This document shows, piece after piece, positions 47,878-61,548 of a stretch of DNA of 64,000 bases. The notes under the pieces were generated by a model. It searched no databases, was not told the DNA's origin, and saw only the letters and a list, made by a program, of their open reading frames with translations. Origin of the DNA: Serinus canaria (taxonomy: Eukaryota; Chordata; Aves; Passeriformes; Fringillidae); the NCBI RefSeq assembly GCF_022539315.1, contig NC_066317.1, forward strand, positions 45,115,935 through 45,179,934, given 5' to 3'. Numbering within the stretch: position 1 is the stretch's first letter; every line of letters starts with the position of its first letter. A program made the position numbers and the translations under genes.

Positions 47878-50800
47878 TTGAGTGACTACAGAGGAAATTA
47901 ACTTTTGACGTATGCAAATCCACCATCCATATGCACAGGCTTCTTGCAGGATTGATTGTAATAATATTCCCAGAGGCCCAAATCATATGTTAGGCCTTGA
48001 TTAATTAAAGTAATCACATAGTCACACGGGGATTTTTCCTAACAGTAAGTCTGGCACACTGGTATATTCAGTTTGAAGGAGGGAAGTGTGGAGGAATGTG
48101 AAAGATAGCGTGCTCACTGACATGTGGCTTACGCCAGTGGTTAGGAATCAAAATGAAATACGGATGTGGAAAAAATAATTCCTGTTGGACTAAAAGATGG
48201 CCTGATCATATTTTGACATCTGAAATCAGCCTTTGCATTTACTGTAACGGCATCCTGTGCAGTAGCACATCTCAAATCCTTGGCAGTGTAGTACATTTAT
48301 AATATAACACATAACATGGAAATAACATTTAATATCTAATAAGTAACTTACATAGGCTGTTTGGAAAACAAAACAAAATCTTTTCACCTTTGAAAAGAAG
48401 TGGGTAAACACTGAATAAACAAGCAGATAAGTTTTATTGCTGAAATCTCTTTAATAACTGAATCATTGCTCCGCATAAATAGCAGTGCTGGGTTTCTGCA
48501 GGCCTAATGCTTCTTGCCATTTTGAAAGTCCTGTACAGCCTACAATCTGCCTGGCTTTGTTCAGTATTATTTATAGCTCAGCTTTCATAATTATTAAACA
48601 AACCAAATTTCCATACTTCCTTATTATTCAGATACAGATCTGTTAAAAACTACTAAGGATAGAAATGGTTTCTAGTAACAAACCCACCTCATTAGTCACA
48701 AGGCTTGCTAAGAAGCAGTAAAAGGTGGTGCTATGTTTGGCAGTGTGCCTGGAGGAATCACATGTTGAATGTGACTCTCATACTTTGTTCCCAAGTAGGT
48801 CCCTTTACCACTCTGTCATTAGTTTAAAGTGGCTGTGAATGAGCATAGATCAAACTTCAGGCCTTTTTTCCTTCAACTCATGTGAAAGAGGTCTGGCAGA
48901 AGGCAAATTAGGTGTGTGATATTTTAAAATGTGCAGTAAAAAGGTATGCTGGGTAGAACACCCAGAGCCTCTGTGAAAGCCTTTTCTTTCTCCCAGATGT
49001 GCCAATTCAGAGACAAGGCAATAGGTCTGCACCAGGCCACCTGGTTGGCAGCACCACCACCGGCATTAGAGCTCAGGAGCTGGTTTGTGCAACCCACTAA
49101 TCTGCTGTTCCATGTGACTCCCTTTGTGTGCAAACCCTGCAGCCACATACCTGCTTTGCTCAACTGCTCCTACAGAGGTTGAGGGATGGATGAATGCACC
49201 CTTCCTGGCTGGGAGTGATCACAAGCAAGCCCTGTCCCACCACCAAATCTGCAGTATTGGCACACAGCAGATTTGAACATGAAGAATGGGGTTTTCTTCC
49301 CATAGTCCATCCCAGAGCTTTCCTGCAGTGCCCTGTATTTTAGCCCAGTGTAGGAAGCCCAGCTGAGATGTGTACAGTGTCACCAGGTGACTGCAGCTAG
49401 GCAGGATTGGCTGTGCTCTTTGGGCATTCACAGTCTTCTGCAAATGCATCAAATAAGTGAGCTTGCACTCATCCATGTTTACCACTCTCCATCCTAGGGA
49501 GACCAGTGATAAAAATCACCTCAATGGCTCTGTTTCAGTGAATGCCAAACAGGAAGAGTAGGATCCCACAACCTTTCTGAGGAATTACTTGAGACAGTTG
49601 TTTTTATATGGTACCAAAGTGAATATTGGGGGGAAAAAAAGTCCAGCTGCTGGCTGTGCTTGTGTAGCCTAAATCATCTCTGTGTAGATACTTATTTTCT
49701 TTCACAGTCATTTTTAGAGCCTGGATTGCATGTTTTTTCTTTACACCCATCCCTTCCAATTCTGCATATCACAGTGGAATCTTACAAAAGAGTCAGGTTG
49801 GATGTGCTGATGGTTTTCCTAAAACATTCCTATGATGTGAAAGTTAAATCCCTATCTTTGTGTGCCAGATAGAAATATAACCTGCTGGTCCTTCTTCATT
49901 TAGAACTTCCTTTGCCAATTAGCATACTTTGCCTTCTTCTTCTTGAAGTATATTGTGAAAGGCCACCATTCTAGCAGGGTGGCATATATCTAATAAGGCC
50001 TGCATGCATGAAATAAAGAATTAGTATTTTGACATTATTCATTCATGATTTCATATAGTAGCTCAAATGTTATATCATGTACAAAATTTGTCAACAAAAT
50101 ATTAGGGGCCCAAATCAGCATAGTTGTAGAGTCACTCTAAGAATATCTAATCAGAGAAAACCAATAAAATATGATGCCTTGCAGTACTCAGCCTTTTTAG
50201 TTCAAACAGACAACCTAGTAATATTGCAGGTTGATTTTATATTGAATTTATCTGGTAATTGATTTTTTATTGACTCTATTCATTTATTCACCTGCTGTTG
50301 GTGGAAGAGTAAAATACAGTGACTCTTTCTGAATGTACTTTTTCCTCTCTTGTAATGCCCACCCAGCCTTTTGGAGAGCTATAATATTGCTTAGTACAGC
50401 TGTCGTATCACCCTCACTGCATGCACATTTTGCAAAACCAAAATCAAATTCTCATCTGTCCTATTTGGACAATAAATTATGTATTTCATCTGAAGTATAG
50501 GAAATCTGCTGTATATCTAAATTGGAGTAAAGCTCTTCAGCTATGCAGCAGAATCAATTTTCCTTTGTGTTTTTATAAATACAAACCTCAGCACCAATAC
50601 TATCCTCAGTTCTGCAGTTGCAAGAATATTTTTTGCAAGATTCAGTTTGGACAGAATCCTGTGTTAGTCTTCTGAGTCAGACTGATTGCTTCCTGTTGCC
50701 ATTCCATGCTTTACCAAGTGCCATCTGTAAGGCATAACTACACATAGTGTGGTGTTTCCCTCTGTGGCTAAAAACTAAATATCTAGGTATCCCTTCTCTT

Positions 50801-53800
50801 TATTGAAGAGTATAGCAATCACAGTGTCTAATTAAAGGACAACACAATTACTGTTTAGAAGTATAAGATACTCAGAATCAATTGAAGCTATTTTGGACTT
50901 GTTATTCTGTGCAGTTACCTAAATAAATAGGGCTCCCTTTTCTTCTTATTCACTGCCCTCTATTCAAACCACCTTGAAAATCTAGCCAAGCTTGTGGCTT
51001 GTATCATCTGTGCATCCAGTGCAATTTTAAAAGTTGCCATTTCCAATGTGAGCAGGATATTTTTCCTCTTGGTGAATTTGATCATAGGTACATTAGTACT
51101 CAAATGCCAGAAAGTATCTTTCTGGGGGGTTCTTTGGTTTAGCTTCTCTTTAAAGTGGTGTCATTTCCTTTTCATTTTTCCCCATCTCATTCCCAAAGGA
51201 ATTAGCAACAAACTCCCTTTGAGAAAAAACACAGCTGAGGAAGAAAAGTACTTTTGATGATTAAGGCCCTTCTATTCAAACAGCTCCTGCCTACACTATG
51301 GAATCCATAGATACTGGAGATATAAAGGAGAGGGTTAGAAGATAACTGGGACCCCTCAGGCTCCGTGTGTAATCAAAGAAGTATTGTTTGTGAATGACTT
51401 AAGGGGAAGTGGAGTGGCTAACATTTTGGCCCCAGTCCAGCTACCGCTGGAATTGATGGCAGAATTCCCACTGATTTCAGGAGAAGGGAGAGCAGCTCTT
51501 TTGTCTGGTAGGGACAAGCAAATGAAAACACAACAGGAAAGATGACAACCATGCAAATTGGGAAAGACAACTGCCTACAGATTTCTTATTTAAAGGACAT
51601 CTCTGCCTGAGTAAGTGAGCTTGATAGGCGAGGCATGTTTCCTCTCCAGTCCCTGGGCAGTGCCCAGCTCAGTCAGTCAGCAGCACTTTTTGGTGAAGGC
51701 AGGATCCCACTGCACAGCTAAGAGCAATGCCAGAAATATGGCTGTATATCTTGCCAGATGAAGTTGCAAGAGCAGATGAAAATTAGCCAATAACATAAGT
51801 GCAGTAGTGCTAGGTAGTAACAAAGGGCTAGCTGTCCTGGCTGTCTGCTTTCTGTAGAGGATTAAAGAAGAGCAGCATAGGTCACATAGTGCTTCCTTTG
51901 GTACAACATCCCAACTTTCCTAAGTCAGTCATTTAGAGCTGATTGGGTATTATTTGCATTTCAGAACACTGTGGACCTGTGTGTAAACAGTTGAAGTCTG
52001 AGCTCCAGGCATAGCATCTCCCACTATATTTATGTTAATAGCTCTGCAAGTGAGGAGATGTACTGCAGCAGCTGTACTGTAGGGCGCCTCTTGCAGGGTC
52101 AGCCACTGGAAAAGGTGCTCTCTACCTCTTTCCTGCTCTCACTATTGTGGGAGTGGTCAGAGGCACATCTCTCAGGGCTAGGAGGTCATTTTTCTGGGTA
52201 TTTACAGATTAGGCATTAGAAGGCTGGTGTTGGACTCTAGCTGCTGGTTGGGTTTTGGCCTCTTGGAATTGCATGGTTTCCCTAAAGAGCAATGACAGTG
52301 GTGATTGGCATTCTTTGAAGTAGAAGAGCTCAGATACCTTAAACTTGATCAGGAACCAGCACTGGGAGACCTGGCAAAACCCACAGAGAGAAAATTAAAC
52401 CTTTAGGAAAGTCGGAGAAGGAAAATAAATATGCAAGGTACAGAAATCAGGGAAAAAAAGGACAGAGTGAAAGAGAGGTTTGACAACTGTTCAGGGACCT
52501 ACAAAAGGGGCCACATCTGTACTGGCACTATTCCAATCCATGAACAGGTCTGACAACTACAGAAGAAGCTTTCCCCATGGAAAGATTGGAGGGGTGTTTG
52601 GTGGAAAGGGTGCAGTGAAAACTAGCTGCATTTTTCTTTGCCTTATGTTCACATGGTTTCCATTTATTGGGTGGGATTGAATATCTGCAGACATGCCACT
52701 CTCAGAGGAAAGAGATCATCTTACTTACTGTAAAAGTCTTGGGGGCGTTTTTGCTTGAATGTAGGAGAAGGACTCTTTGGCTGTGACTTGTGAAACCTTG
52801 CACAGTGCACAGCAGGAACTGCGAGGTGGTTTTGCTTCAGTGCAAGTGTGAATCAAGAGCACGTGTGGACACAAATATCATTTGCTGCTGGAGCAATCTT
52901 CAGTGAGCAGAAACAGCCCGGTGCTCTGGTATCCACTCCATAGCTTTGTCAAAATGGGGTTAGAAACACAAGAGGGATGTGGGAAAAATTTATTTGTTTA
53001 AGGATTCTGGGCATGGAAATAACATTTTCTATCAGCCTTTCTCAGGTCCAGGTTGTTGGAAGAAATGAGCCTGGTGCCATTTAGTGCTGGCAGGATCAGT
53101 GTCAGTTATAAATCTTCCCTTGATCATAACTCTTCCACTCACCCCATGTCCACGACTGACAGATTTTGGTCTTCCACTTCAAACTCCAGCAGCTGAGTCT
53201 AACCTACCACCTGAGAAGAAGAATAAGTTGGTATCTCTTGTGGATGGGAAAAGAGCCTGTGAACTTGAGATGTGCCAAAGCCAATGAAAGAATTCAAAAT
53301 TTAAATTGCATATGGATTTTTGAAGCCTTTTCCCCCAATTTTTTAATGCTAGTTCAGAAATCACTGAATAACTCAGATAAATCAAATTATGCAGATGATT
53401 CTCACTGCCTGCATTAAGCAAAGTAAAGCTCTAATGTTATTTATTTGGCTGCAGAGACTTTGGAGGAGCATATAGTTTAGTGAAGATACCATTTATCTGT
53501 AGTCAAAGACTGCCTGTTTCAGGGATAAAATGGAAGGCTTAAGACAGTTATATCCTTTATAGACTGAGTGGAAGAAAGTCCATTCTCCAATGTTATGTCT
53601 CACTTTGCTAAACAATCACATAATTTTTGTGTTCCTTTGGTTCATTGGTACTGTCAGATTTAGTAACTTATATTTTTTGCATTCCATTTTTGACAAAGTT
53701 ACTCTTTAACTGAGCATTTCTCCAAAGTACGCAACTATATTTTTAATAAGCTATTATCTCCTAAACAAATTCTCTTCAAAAATTTTCTTCATCAGGTGCT

Positions 53801-55200
53801 AGAACATAAATACTAATGAAAGAAAATTCTGATTGCATTCAGACTCGAGCAGTTTCTATTGACATTGCTCTGCTTTGGAGGTGCAATGCTCTGTAACAGA
53901 CAAGGGAGCCAATAAACCAGTGTCTGATCAGTCCTGCTGGAGGGAAGAGTCAATGTGGCTTCTGCAGAATTACCTCTGACATGTTGGTGCTCGGTGAGTA
54001 GAGTAAGGAAGGTGCCAGTAATGAACTGTCTTTGGCTGAGACCCTCCAGATAATATGCTTGCATTTCATCCACAACCATCACCCAAGGCTTGTACATAAA
54101 CTGAATGGCCAGAGGTCAGTATGGAGAATTCACTTACAGATTACTAACTGGTTACAAATTAGGACATTTAAAAAACCCATAAGCAGGGTTCCAAAAATAA
54201 TCACGGATGTTCCATGTGAGTGTGTTTCAATTTCTCCAGGCATGCTGAAGTATGATATTAAGGATTGACTTTGCCACTTTTCTCCCATTTGGACCATAGA
54301 GCAAAGGGTTTACAGTGAGTAGCAACTCAATTACAGTCCCAGGGGTGAATGAAGCATGAGTGAGGAAGATAATATTAGGAAATTGCACCACTACTCTCAG
54401 ATTTCTTTGGCTTTATTTTTACAGCTGATTTAACCTGAGTTATCTCTGCTCAAGTGAATTTCCCCAGCACAGCACAGCTTACTCGAGAACAGCCATCCTA
54501 GAAAATTATACTGGAGCACCACAAATTAATCCAGGGATCAACAATGTGCCTGTGTAGCAGCCCAGAGAGATTAACCTGGGAAAATGAAACATTTTGCCTC
54601 TTCATTATAGCTTGACACAAATCACAGCAGTTAAAAAGTACCATCACTTTTGAACTAATATTTTTCTTTATGGTTGCAAGTCTGGCTGTGGCTAAAATTT
54701 TACTTTGGCTCAAATTAATTCTATGCTGAAGCCAAGTGCTTTGATTAGCAGTGCACAGAAAAGTATAATTTGAAGAACTTATTTTAGTTTCCTTTTAAGG
54801 GATGTCCAAACAGCTCTGGGACTCCAATGGCTCCTGGGATTTAATATTTTGCCTTTCATTCATTCTGCTGAAGAACTGCTTTTGGAAGTGAAACTCAAAT
54901 CCCACATTCTTTGTTTACATATATCTCATTTTGCTCTGAAAAGAGATAGTTGTGTCTGGCAGACAAAATGAGACTGGAAAATTAGCAGGATACTTGAAGT
55001 GATGTTAAAATTGCTTTCTTCAGCCAGAGCCCATGAGCACCTGGGTGCAGTCGAGGTAGGAGCACCTCTTGTTTTAAAGCATTGTGGAACCCCCAGGAGC
55101 ATGTGCTTGATACACAGTGATGGAAATGGAAGGCCATGAACTTAGTGGAATTTCAGTTTGTTATTTTTGCTGTGTAGTTAATTTAACCTCCCTCTGCCAA

Positions 55201-55258
55201 AAGACAAAACAAACTAACAAACAAGAAAAACCAACCAAACAAAACCAACAACAACAAT
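55201..55258. repeat. A/C-rich low-complexity patch
   Basis: Runs of AAAC, AACC and AACAAC type units, with almost no G or T, form low-complexity sequence. Confidence 0.8.
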
Positions 55259-55508
55259 ATCTTCATTCTGTTAAAGCCTTGAGTTTTCCAAATGAGATGT
55301 CCAGGAGGGACTCTTTATCTGTGTGTTCTCCAGCACTGGCAAAGCTGTTTGTTTCTTATATCTAAAAAAAAGGCCTTTTTTCTGGGGAGAAGTCCCAGCT
55401 GCAGACAGCCTAATTTGTTCTTGGCACATCCTAGGATTTGTGTTGCTGTGGGGGTCAGAACTGTAATAATTCATAGATCTATCTCCTGAGCTGGGCTCAA
55501 TTAATCAG

Positions 55509-55557
55509 TCTTCTTTTTCTTTTTTTTCTTTTTTTTTTTTTTTCCCCTTTCCCAGTT
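55509..55557 (+). promoter_or_regulatory. Strong 3' splice-site-like sequence
   Basis: A pyrimidine tract of more than 40 bases, almost all T, ends in CCCTTTCCCAG|TTGCC. This is the classical layout of a vertebrate splice acceptor. An open frame of about 219 bases (55556-55774, plus strand) follows at once. The protein it would give resembles nothing I know, and no matching donor or upstream exon is evident. It could equally be an old minus-strand poly-A tail. Confidence 0.25.
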
Positions 55558-57104
55558 GCCTTTTGGGACAAGTAGAGCCTTCCCTGAGCAGAGCAGGGGG
55601 TCTTGGAGCATGTTGTGTGGCACTGTGCCTAGCAATGCCACTGGAAGGAGACAGGACAACACTGTCTCTGCTTTCAGCCGGAATGGAATTGGGGCCTGTC
55701 AGGAGAAGTCATTCATGTCCTCTGCACCCTTTGTTGGTACAGGAAGAAATTGCACTTCCCTTGCTGATACTTAAAATGCTTCTTTCCATTCCTTACAAAA
55801 TCTGCAGGAAGTGAACCCCTTTCATCCAAGACTGTGGCTTTGCTGTCAATGTTTCCTCCTTGCTAGACCTGGCAGAAGGCAGCCACGGGAGTATAAATTC
55901 TTCCTGTCCAAGGAAGGTCCCATCCCAACATTTGGCAGGGCAGGTCCCAAACAGATGGGAAATTGAGGAGCCTTCAGCCTGCAGCATGGGCGTGACAACT
56001 GCATCTTCTCAGAGGGCTGCTATGAATTTCTGAGCTCTGGGGCAGGCTGTCATTGCTTCTGTCTCAGTTTGCCTGGGCTGTGCATAAACAGTGGAAATAC
56101 CCCCAGATGGGAGTTAGGTGCAGTGATTCAAGCTTCACAGTTCTGGGATCCTCCAAGCTGCTCCTAAGCATTTCAGGTGCCATTATTCATAAGGTACAGC
56201 TGTGTGCTTTAAAAACACTTAAGACTTGGCCATATCAAAATGGATGTTGAACAGACACAGTAAAATATATACCTACCTAATCTCAAACCTGGATTTAAGC
56301 TTCCTGGCTACTTCTAGGTGTTAGAGCACAGATAAGCAAGAGAGCTGCTGAAAATATTTTAAAATTCTCTTCTCTCTTCCCAGAAGCAGATGGAATATTT
56401 TTCTCCTTCCTTCTAAGCACATACACTTTTTGAGGAGAAATTGCATAAAATGTATTCCATTTTGACAGAATTCTGAGAATCTGAAGGACTTTTGCATGCC
56501 ACTTTCATCTAGAACTACTTGTCTCTTGACAGCTCCAGAGATAATGAAAGGTCACATTTCATGCAACTGAAGGTTCATTACATGGCAAAATCTAAACCCT
56601 GGTGTAATCAAAAGCACGATGTGCCAACTTGCACCAAGACCTGATATTGGAAATGTGGTTACAGAGTAGCTCAGGTACACAGAGTCTTACTAAAGGCTGT
56701 ATGACTGTATATACATTCTCTACCTCTTTCTGTGATGCGGGTTGAGGTCTTAGTCTGGTTGGGCTTTTCATGAAACAATGTGCAGTTGTGGAAGCATGAA
56801 AGGAAATTCTCTTTAAGTAAGATATTTCACTGCTATTATGCCAACAGTGGGGAAAGTCCACAAAATGCCAACATTTGTCCTTTGCTACAATTAATGGTAC
56901 AGCCATTAAAATCTTAAGCCACTGATATATATGGATATTAAGAAATACCACCTTTTATAACACCAGGTGAAACCTCTTTGTTCAGTAATGATTTCTTTTC
57001 TCAGTATTATTTATCCATATGCATGTACTTGCTGACATTAGAATGGTGAGAAATCAAAGGTCAGACATTATATGAAACCTTTTCTACATGTGCATCTATA
57101 CAGA

Positions 57105-58085
57105 ATCACAAAATGAGAAATTATAAGAACCATTTACATTGGAAAAGACCCTTAAGTTATCAGCCCAACCATTAAGCCTGCACTGCCAAGTCCACCACTA
57201 AACTATGTCCCTCAGTGCTACACCCATGCATTAATTAAATAATCCCAGGGGTGGTGACTCCACCACTTCCCTGGGCAGCTTGTTTCAATGCTTGACCACC
57301 CTTTAAGAGAAGACATTTTTCCTGATATCCAATCTAAACCTCGCCTGGCACAACTTGAGGCCATTTTCTCTCATCCTGTCCCTTGTTACCTGGGAGAAAT
57401 GAGCAGTCCCCACCTGGCTACAACTCCTTTTCAGGCAGCACTTAGAGAGCAATAAGGTCTCCTTGAGCCTCTTTTTTTCTAGGATAAACAACCTCAGTCC
57501 TCTCAGCCACTCACCATAAGATTTATGCTCCAGAGCCTTCCCCAGCTCCATTGCCCTTCTCTGGACTCACTGCAGCCCCTCAATGTCTTTATTGCAGTGA
57601 AGGGTCCAGAACTGTCAACAACAGGATTTGAGGTGTGGCCTCAGCAGTGCTGAGCACAGTGGGACAGTCACTGCCCTGGTCCTGCTGGCCACACTATTGC
57701 TGATACAAGCCAGGGTGCCATTGGCCTTCTTGGCCATCTGGGCACAGCTGGCTCACGTTCAGCTGCTGTCACCAGCACCTCCAGGTCCTTTTCTGCTGGG
57801 CAGCTTTCCAGACATTTTAGCCCAGCCTGTAGCACTGCAGGGGGTGGTTGTGTCCTGAGGGCAGGACCTGACACTTGGCCTTGCTGAATCTCACACTACT
57901 GGTCTTAGCCCATGGATCCAGCCTGTCCAGACCCCTCTGCAGAGCCTTCCTACTTCTAGCAGATCAACACCTCCACCTAGCCTGGCATTGTCTGCAAACT
58001 TGTTGAGGGTGCCTTCTATCCACTCATGGAGGTCTTTGGGAAATATATTAAGCAGAACTGGAAAGATACTAAACAGAACTGACAT
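57105..58085 (-). mobile_element. CR1 LINE, 980-bp 5'-truncated copy, antisense
   Basis: This is the longest clear CR1 here. On the plus strand it begins CAGAATCACAAAATGAG and passes GACTCCACCACTTCCCTGGG, TTTTTCCTGATATCCAATCT, CACAACTTGAGGCCATTTTC, the GCCCTTCTCTGGACTCACTG block and CACACTATTGCTGATACAAG. It reaches the region coding for the reverse-transcriptase FADD box near 57990. It carries the 3' untranslated region, the C-terminal third of ORF2 and the end of the reverse transcriptase, then stops abruptly at about 58085, as is usual for 5' truncation. Identity to the family looks high, so it is younger than the copies at 15.1 and 28.6 kb. Confidence 0.97.
57303..58085 (-). pseudogene. 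CR1 ORF2 remnant (end of reverse transcriptase to C-terminus)
   Basis: The minus strand gives three open pieces in order. Piece 58085-57891 has LHEWIEGTLNKFADNARLGG, which holds the last catalytic motif of the reverse transcriptase. In active CR1 this reads FADD; here it reads FADN (codons at 57987-57998), so the second aspartate is lost. Piece 57874-57668 has LESCPAEKDLEVLV. Piece 57551-57303 has LEHKSYGEWLRGLRLF and LCQARFRLDIRKN, the C-terminal block. The second piece is in a different frame from the first and third, so at least two frameshifts have occurred. It is non-functional. Confidence 0.95.
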
Positions 58086-61000
58086 ATATATACATAAAAA
58101 ATCCTAGGCAAAGAAATACTGTTTCAGGTTGTATGTTAAGAGCTATTGAAAATATATGAGCAAAGATATTTGGCAGTTGCAAAATATCTTTTATTCAGAG
58201 GTCTGATAATTGTTTCCACTTAACGGGATCATTTTGACAAATATTTAGCCCTAAATATTGTATGCCAAGCAAGAATTGCCTGTTGTGTCAAAGTTCACCA
58301 GTAGGGTAAACTCTGAAGTATACTTTGGGGACAGAGCCGTTAGAGGGGAGCTTAAAGAATTGGATTTAACAGAGAAATGACAATCATTTAGAACAGTACA
58401 GGTGAATGTATAAATGTAATTGGAAGGGACATTGTCTTGGAGTACTAATAGACACTAGCCAGTCTGGATAAATCGGGACTGTGAAATATTTGACTCAAAA
58501 ATTTTAATTCAGTAGAACTTTCATTTAGTATGTGAATGACATTGGGACATTTATTTAGAATGTCTTGCACATTGTCTTTCTTTCTGTTTATTTATTGAGA
58601 GTTTTGCAAATATACAGTGATAAGAAAACAGTAGCAAGTAAATAAGTAGAAATTCAGTCAATACTATCCAGTGGAAATAATTGTAAAGGAAATTAAGAAG
58701 GAGCTTGTGCAATAAAATGGTTGGAGGGAAGGAGTAAATGCCTCAGAACTGATGAACTGATGGTTTCCTACAGATTTGTGTCTCAAGTTCTAAAAATCTC
58801 CCTACTACTTGCATTTTAGTAGTTTAAACCTGATAATGTGATGGGAAGCATTTTCATGTCTTTATTTAAGAGGTATTTTTACTGAGGTAGGAGCTGTGAA
58901 TTCAATGTGACACAGCATAGGGAACAAAGGCTTATATATCAAAAATGCAGACATACAGCACACAGCAGAAGTAGCAAAACTGAGTTTAAAATTCATGGCT
59001 ATTTTTATTTTCCATTTATTTAGGCATCTTGGCAGACACAACACAATTTTTTGAAATTGTTTCTGGTTAGTTCAGCACATCCCTGTCTTAAATCCTCTCC
59101 TGGAGCGCCGGTCACACTGCCTGCAAAAGCTCTGTGAAGGAGAACTAATCAACTGTGAGCTCCCCTGTGGATGTGACCTCTGTCAACAAGCTGTTTATAA
59201 TTCCCAGAATGGATTTAAATGGATACCAGTTCTTCTTCTGCTGTGAGAAGCTGTTGACATGGTTGCAGTTGATTAAAAAAAAAATCCCTATATCTTAGAG
59301 GAGAGTAAGTGAATCATTGCTTTACTTAGGGAGACTTCAGATCACCACTTTGCTCTTTGGAAAAAAGCAAAGGACAATAAAAGCACCTCTGGGACATGCT
59401 GCTGATGTCTACCCAGAGCAGAGGTTCCAAGAGTTTCCACTGCACAGACAGACAGACATCCAGAAGGATTCTCTTCTCCTTTTACTTACAGAACAATAAG
59501 AAGCAGTAAGTTCATTCAGCGGGTGAGGCAGGGAAGGGATCAGAGGAGGAAGGCGGGGAATTCTCCTTGCTGCGGTTCCAAACAGGCTCTTTCACAAGAC
59601 AGCAGAGGTCACTGTGCTCATTAGGAAAGCAGTGGGCAAATCGAAGGCACTTGAGGTATTTCAGTCCTCAGCTGACAAAACCAGTGTCTTTCTTCCTCTA
59701 GAAAGGAATTGTTAATACAGATTAGTTTTTCTGTAGTTAAAAAATCAGTATCTTTTGGCCAGTAGTAAATACAAAATCTTCATTTCATAATCCTCTGAAT
59801 TCTCTCTGCCATTAACCTGAAGAAGTTATTAAAAAGGATATGGGGTTGCAGACTCCACACATTAATTTCTGTCACTTGGAAGACTGGAGGGTGTGCAACA
59901 ACAGACCCTGGGCAGCTTTTAGTCTTTGCCCTTGAATACCAAAAAGCTTTTTAATGACAAATGTAATTTGCAAGAGCAGCCCAAGAGGCTTTATTATCGT
60001 GTGTATTTCTCACTAGAGAGCTGCAGTTCTGAGCATGATAAATCTGACAGGATTCCCTGAGATACCAGGAAATGTGTGTGGTTCCCTGGGTAGCCCTTAT
60101 GCAGCATCTTTCAGATGACCCTGGTTAAACCTGGGAATGGAGTGACACAGGAGAGATGAAAGATTGGGAAACAAATAGAAATCACCATAAGCTTTGTATC
60201 CAAGCAGTTGCTTTCAGTCCTCAGTGCAGTCTGTGCTGTTACCTACTTTATCCACTTTATAAGTTTCTAGCCTTTCTTAAAATTTGTAAAATCAGATCTA
60301 GCTTTGTTTTGATAGCTGGCATTAAAACTTAATTTTTTCCTACCTCACAGGAAAAGAAAATAATCTGTTCTTTGCTTGGTTGTCCAGTTGCCTGTTTTTT
60401 GTCCAAACCCAGCAGGCTGAAGCTTGAACAGGAGAGGGCAGTACAGGAGTGTCTGAGCACCCAGACTGTCAGAGCAAAATAGGGCGAGCGGGAATAGGGG
60501 CATTTAGGAAGCATGTTTTGTTCTCATCAGTGACAAGAGAGAAGTTCTTAAAACTCCATTTTCTTTTTTCAAATAAATGTTTTTGTATCATAGACACACT
60601 GGTAAATTAAATTCAGAATTGTTTAGTGGCTGAAACTGGAGGATGATATTATTTGTGTTGACACATTGTGTTTATTTGTTGTGATAAGAGAGGACCATTC
60701 TTTATGGGGGCTGAAAAAAACAAGACTGCAATTTTTAATTCAATTAAGGATAATCTGGGATATTAGACACATGTATTCAGGTATCTTTCCTGAGCTGCAT
60801 TAAATCAGTTTCATGGGACTGCATCCCTGCATCCAGCTGCATGTGCTGGGATTTGTGGTGTGGCTGAGCAGGGGGAATGTGCTGAGGCATGGCTTAATCC
60901 AGAGGCACTCCAAGCATGTGCCGTGAAGTGAGGAGAGACAGCTTTGCCCTCTGACACAGGACAGCAGTTGAGCCTTTTAGTGCAATTCTTCCACAGAACA

Positions 61001-61502
61001 GCAGTGCTCTAATGTCTCCACAATGATGTACAGCTCAACGAGTATATGAATAAGCATCCGCTGTTGCTGTGCATCCTGCCAGCCTAATTCCCCCAGCTCT
61101 CCTGGAAGGAGACTCACCTGCTGAGCTTTGCCTTTCTCTGACTCCCCACCAAAACAATCCGTGTCTTACAGGGTACGGTGATCCTCCAGACAGGAGGCAA
61201 TCCCTCCCTCCACTCTACAAAAGCATGGAAGCACAGCTTTAAAAGCACAAGACCAACTCATCAATGGAAGTAGGAGTTTGGCAGTCTGGTCTTTTGAGAC
61301 AGAAAACATCTGGGTCTGGTATAAGATTGGTCAGCTGATCTACAGCCTTTTTTTAGTCTTCAAAGATTGTTTTAGGTGTCATAATCTTCTTAAAGATCCC
61401 TTTATTTCTTGAAATAGGGAAGCATTATATTAGCATATATTAGCATAACAAAGAAGAATGCAATTATCTCCTACTACCTGGTTTGAAGGACCTGTTAGAA
61501 AA

Positions 61503-61548
61503 GATCATCATTTATGGCAAGACCTGATCATCATTTATGTCAACACAG
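61503..61548. repeat. 23-bp imperfect tandem repeat
   Basis: GATCATCATTTATG occurs at 61503 and again at 61526, with partly similar following bases (GCAAGACCT and TCAACACAG). Confidence 0.82.

Larger units (their letters stand above)
45251..57104. other. Non-coding unique sequence, no gene seen
   Basis: Nearly 12 kb without a recognisable gene or interspersed repeat. Notable parts are a 40-bp tandem duplication (45287-45366), homopolymer runs (45658-45670, 46179-46193), the palindrome at 47831-47877, an A/C-rich patch (55201-55258) and a long T-rich tract ending in CAG (55509-55555). Frames at 53813-54097 (-) and 56592-56951 (-, 119 codons) are unrecognised. Confidence 0.67.

Noticed and set aside
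53813..54097. 94-codon minus-strand frame with fairly even composition
   Set aside because: I could not match it to any family, and no splice sites or conserved motif support it.
55509..55552. Poly-T tract as the poly-A tail of a minus-strand retroposon or processed pseudogene
   Set aside because: I recognise no repeat or gene body adjoining the tract at lower coordinates on the minus strand. Left as a possible splice acceptor only.
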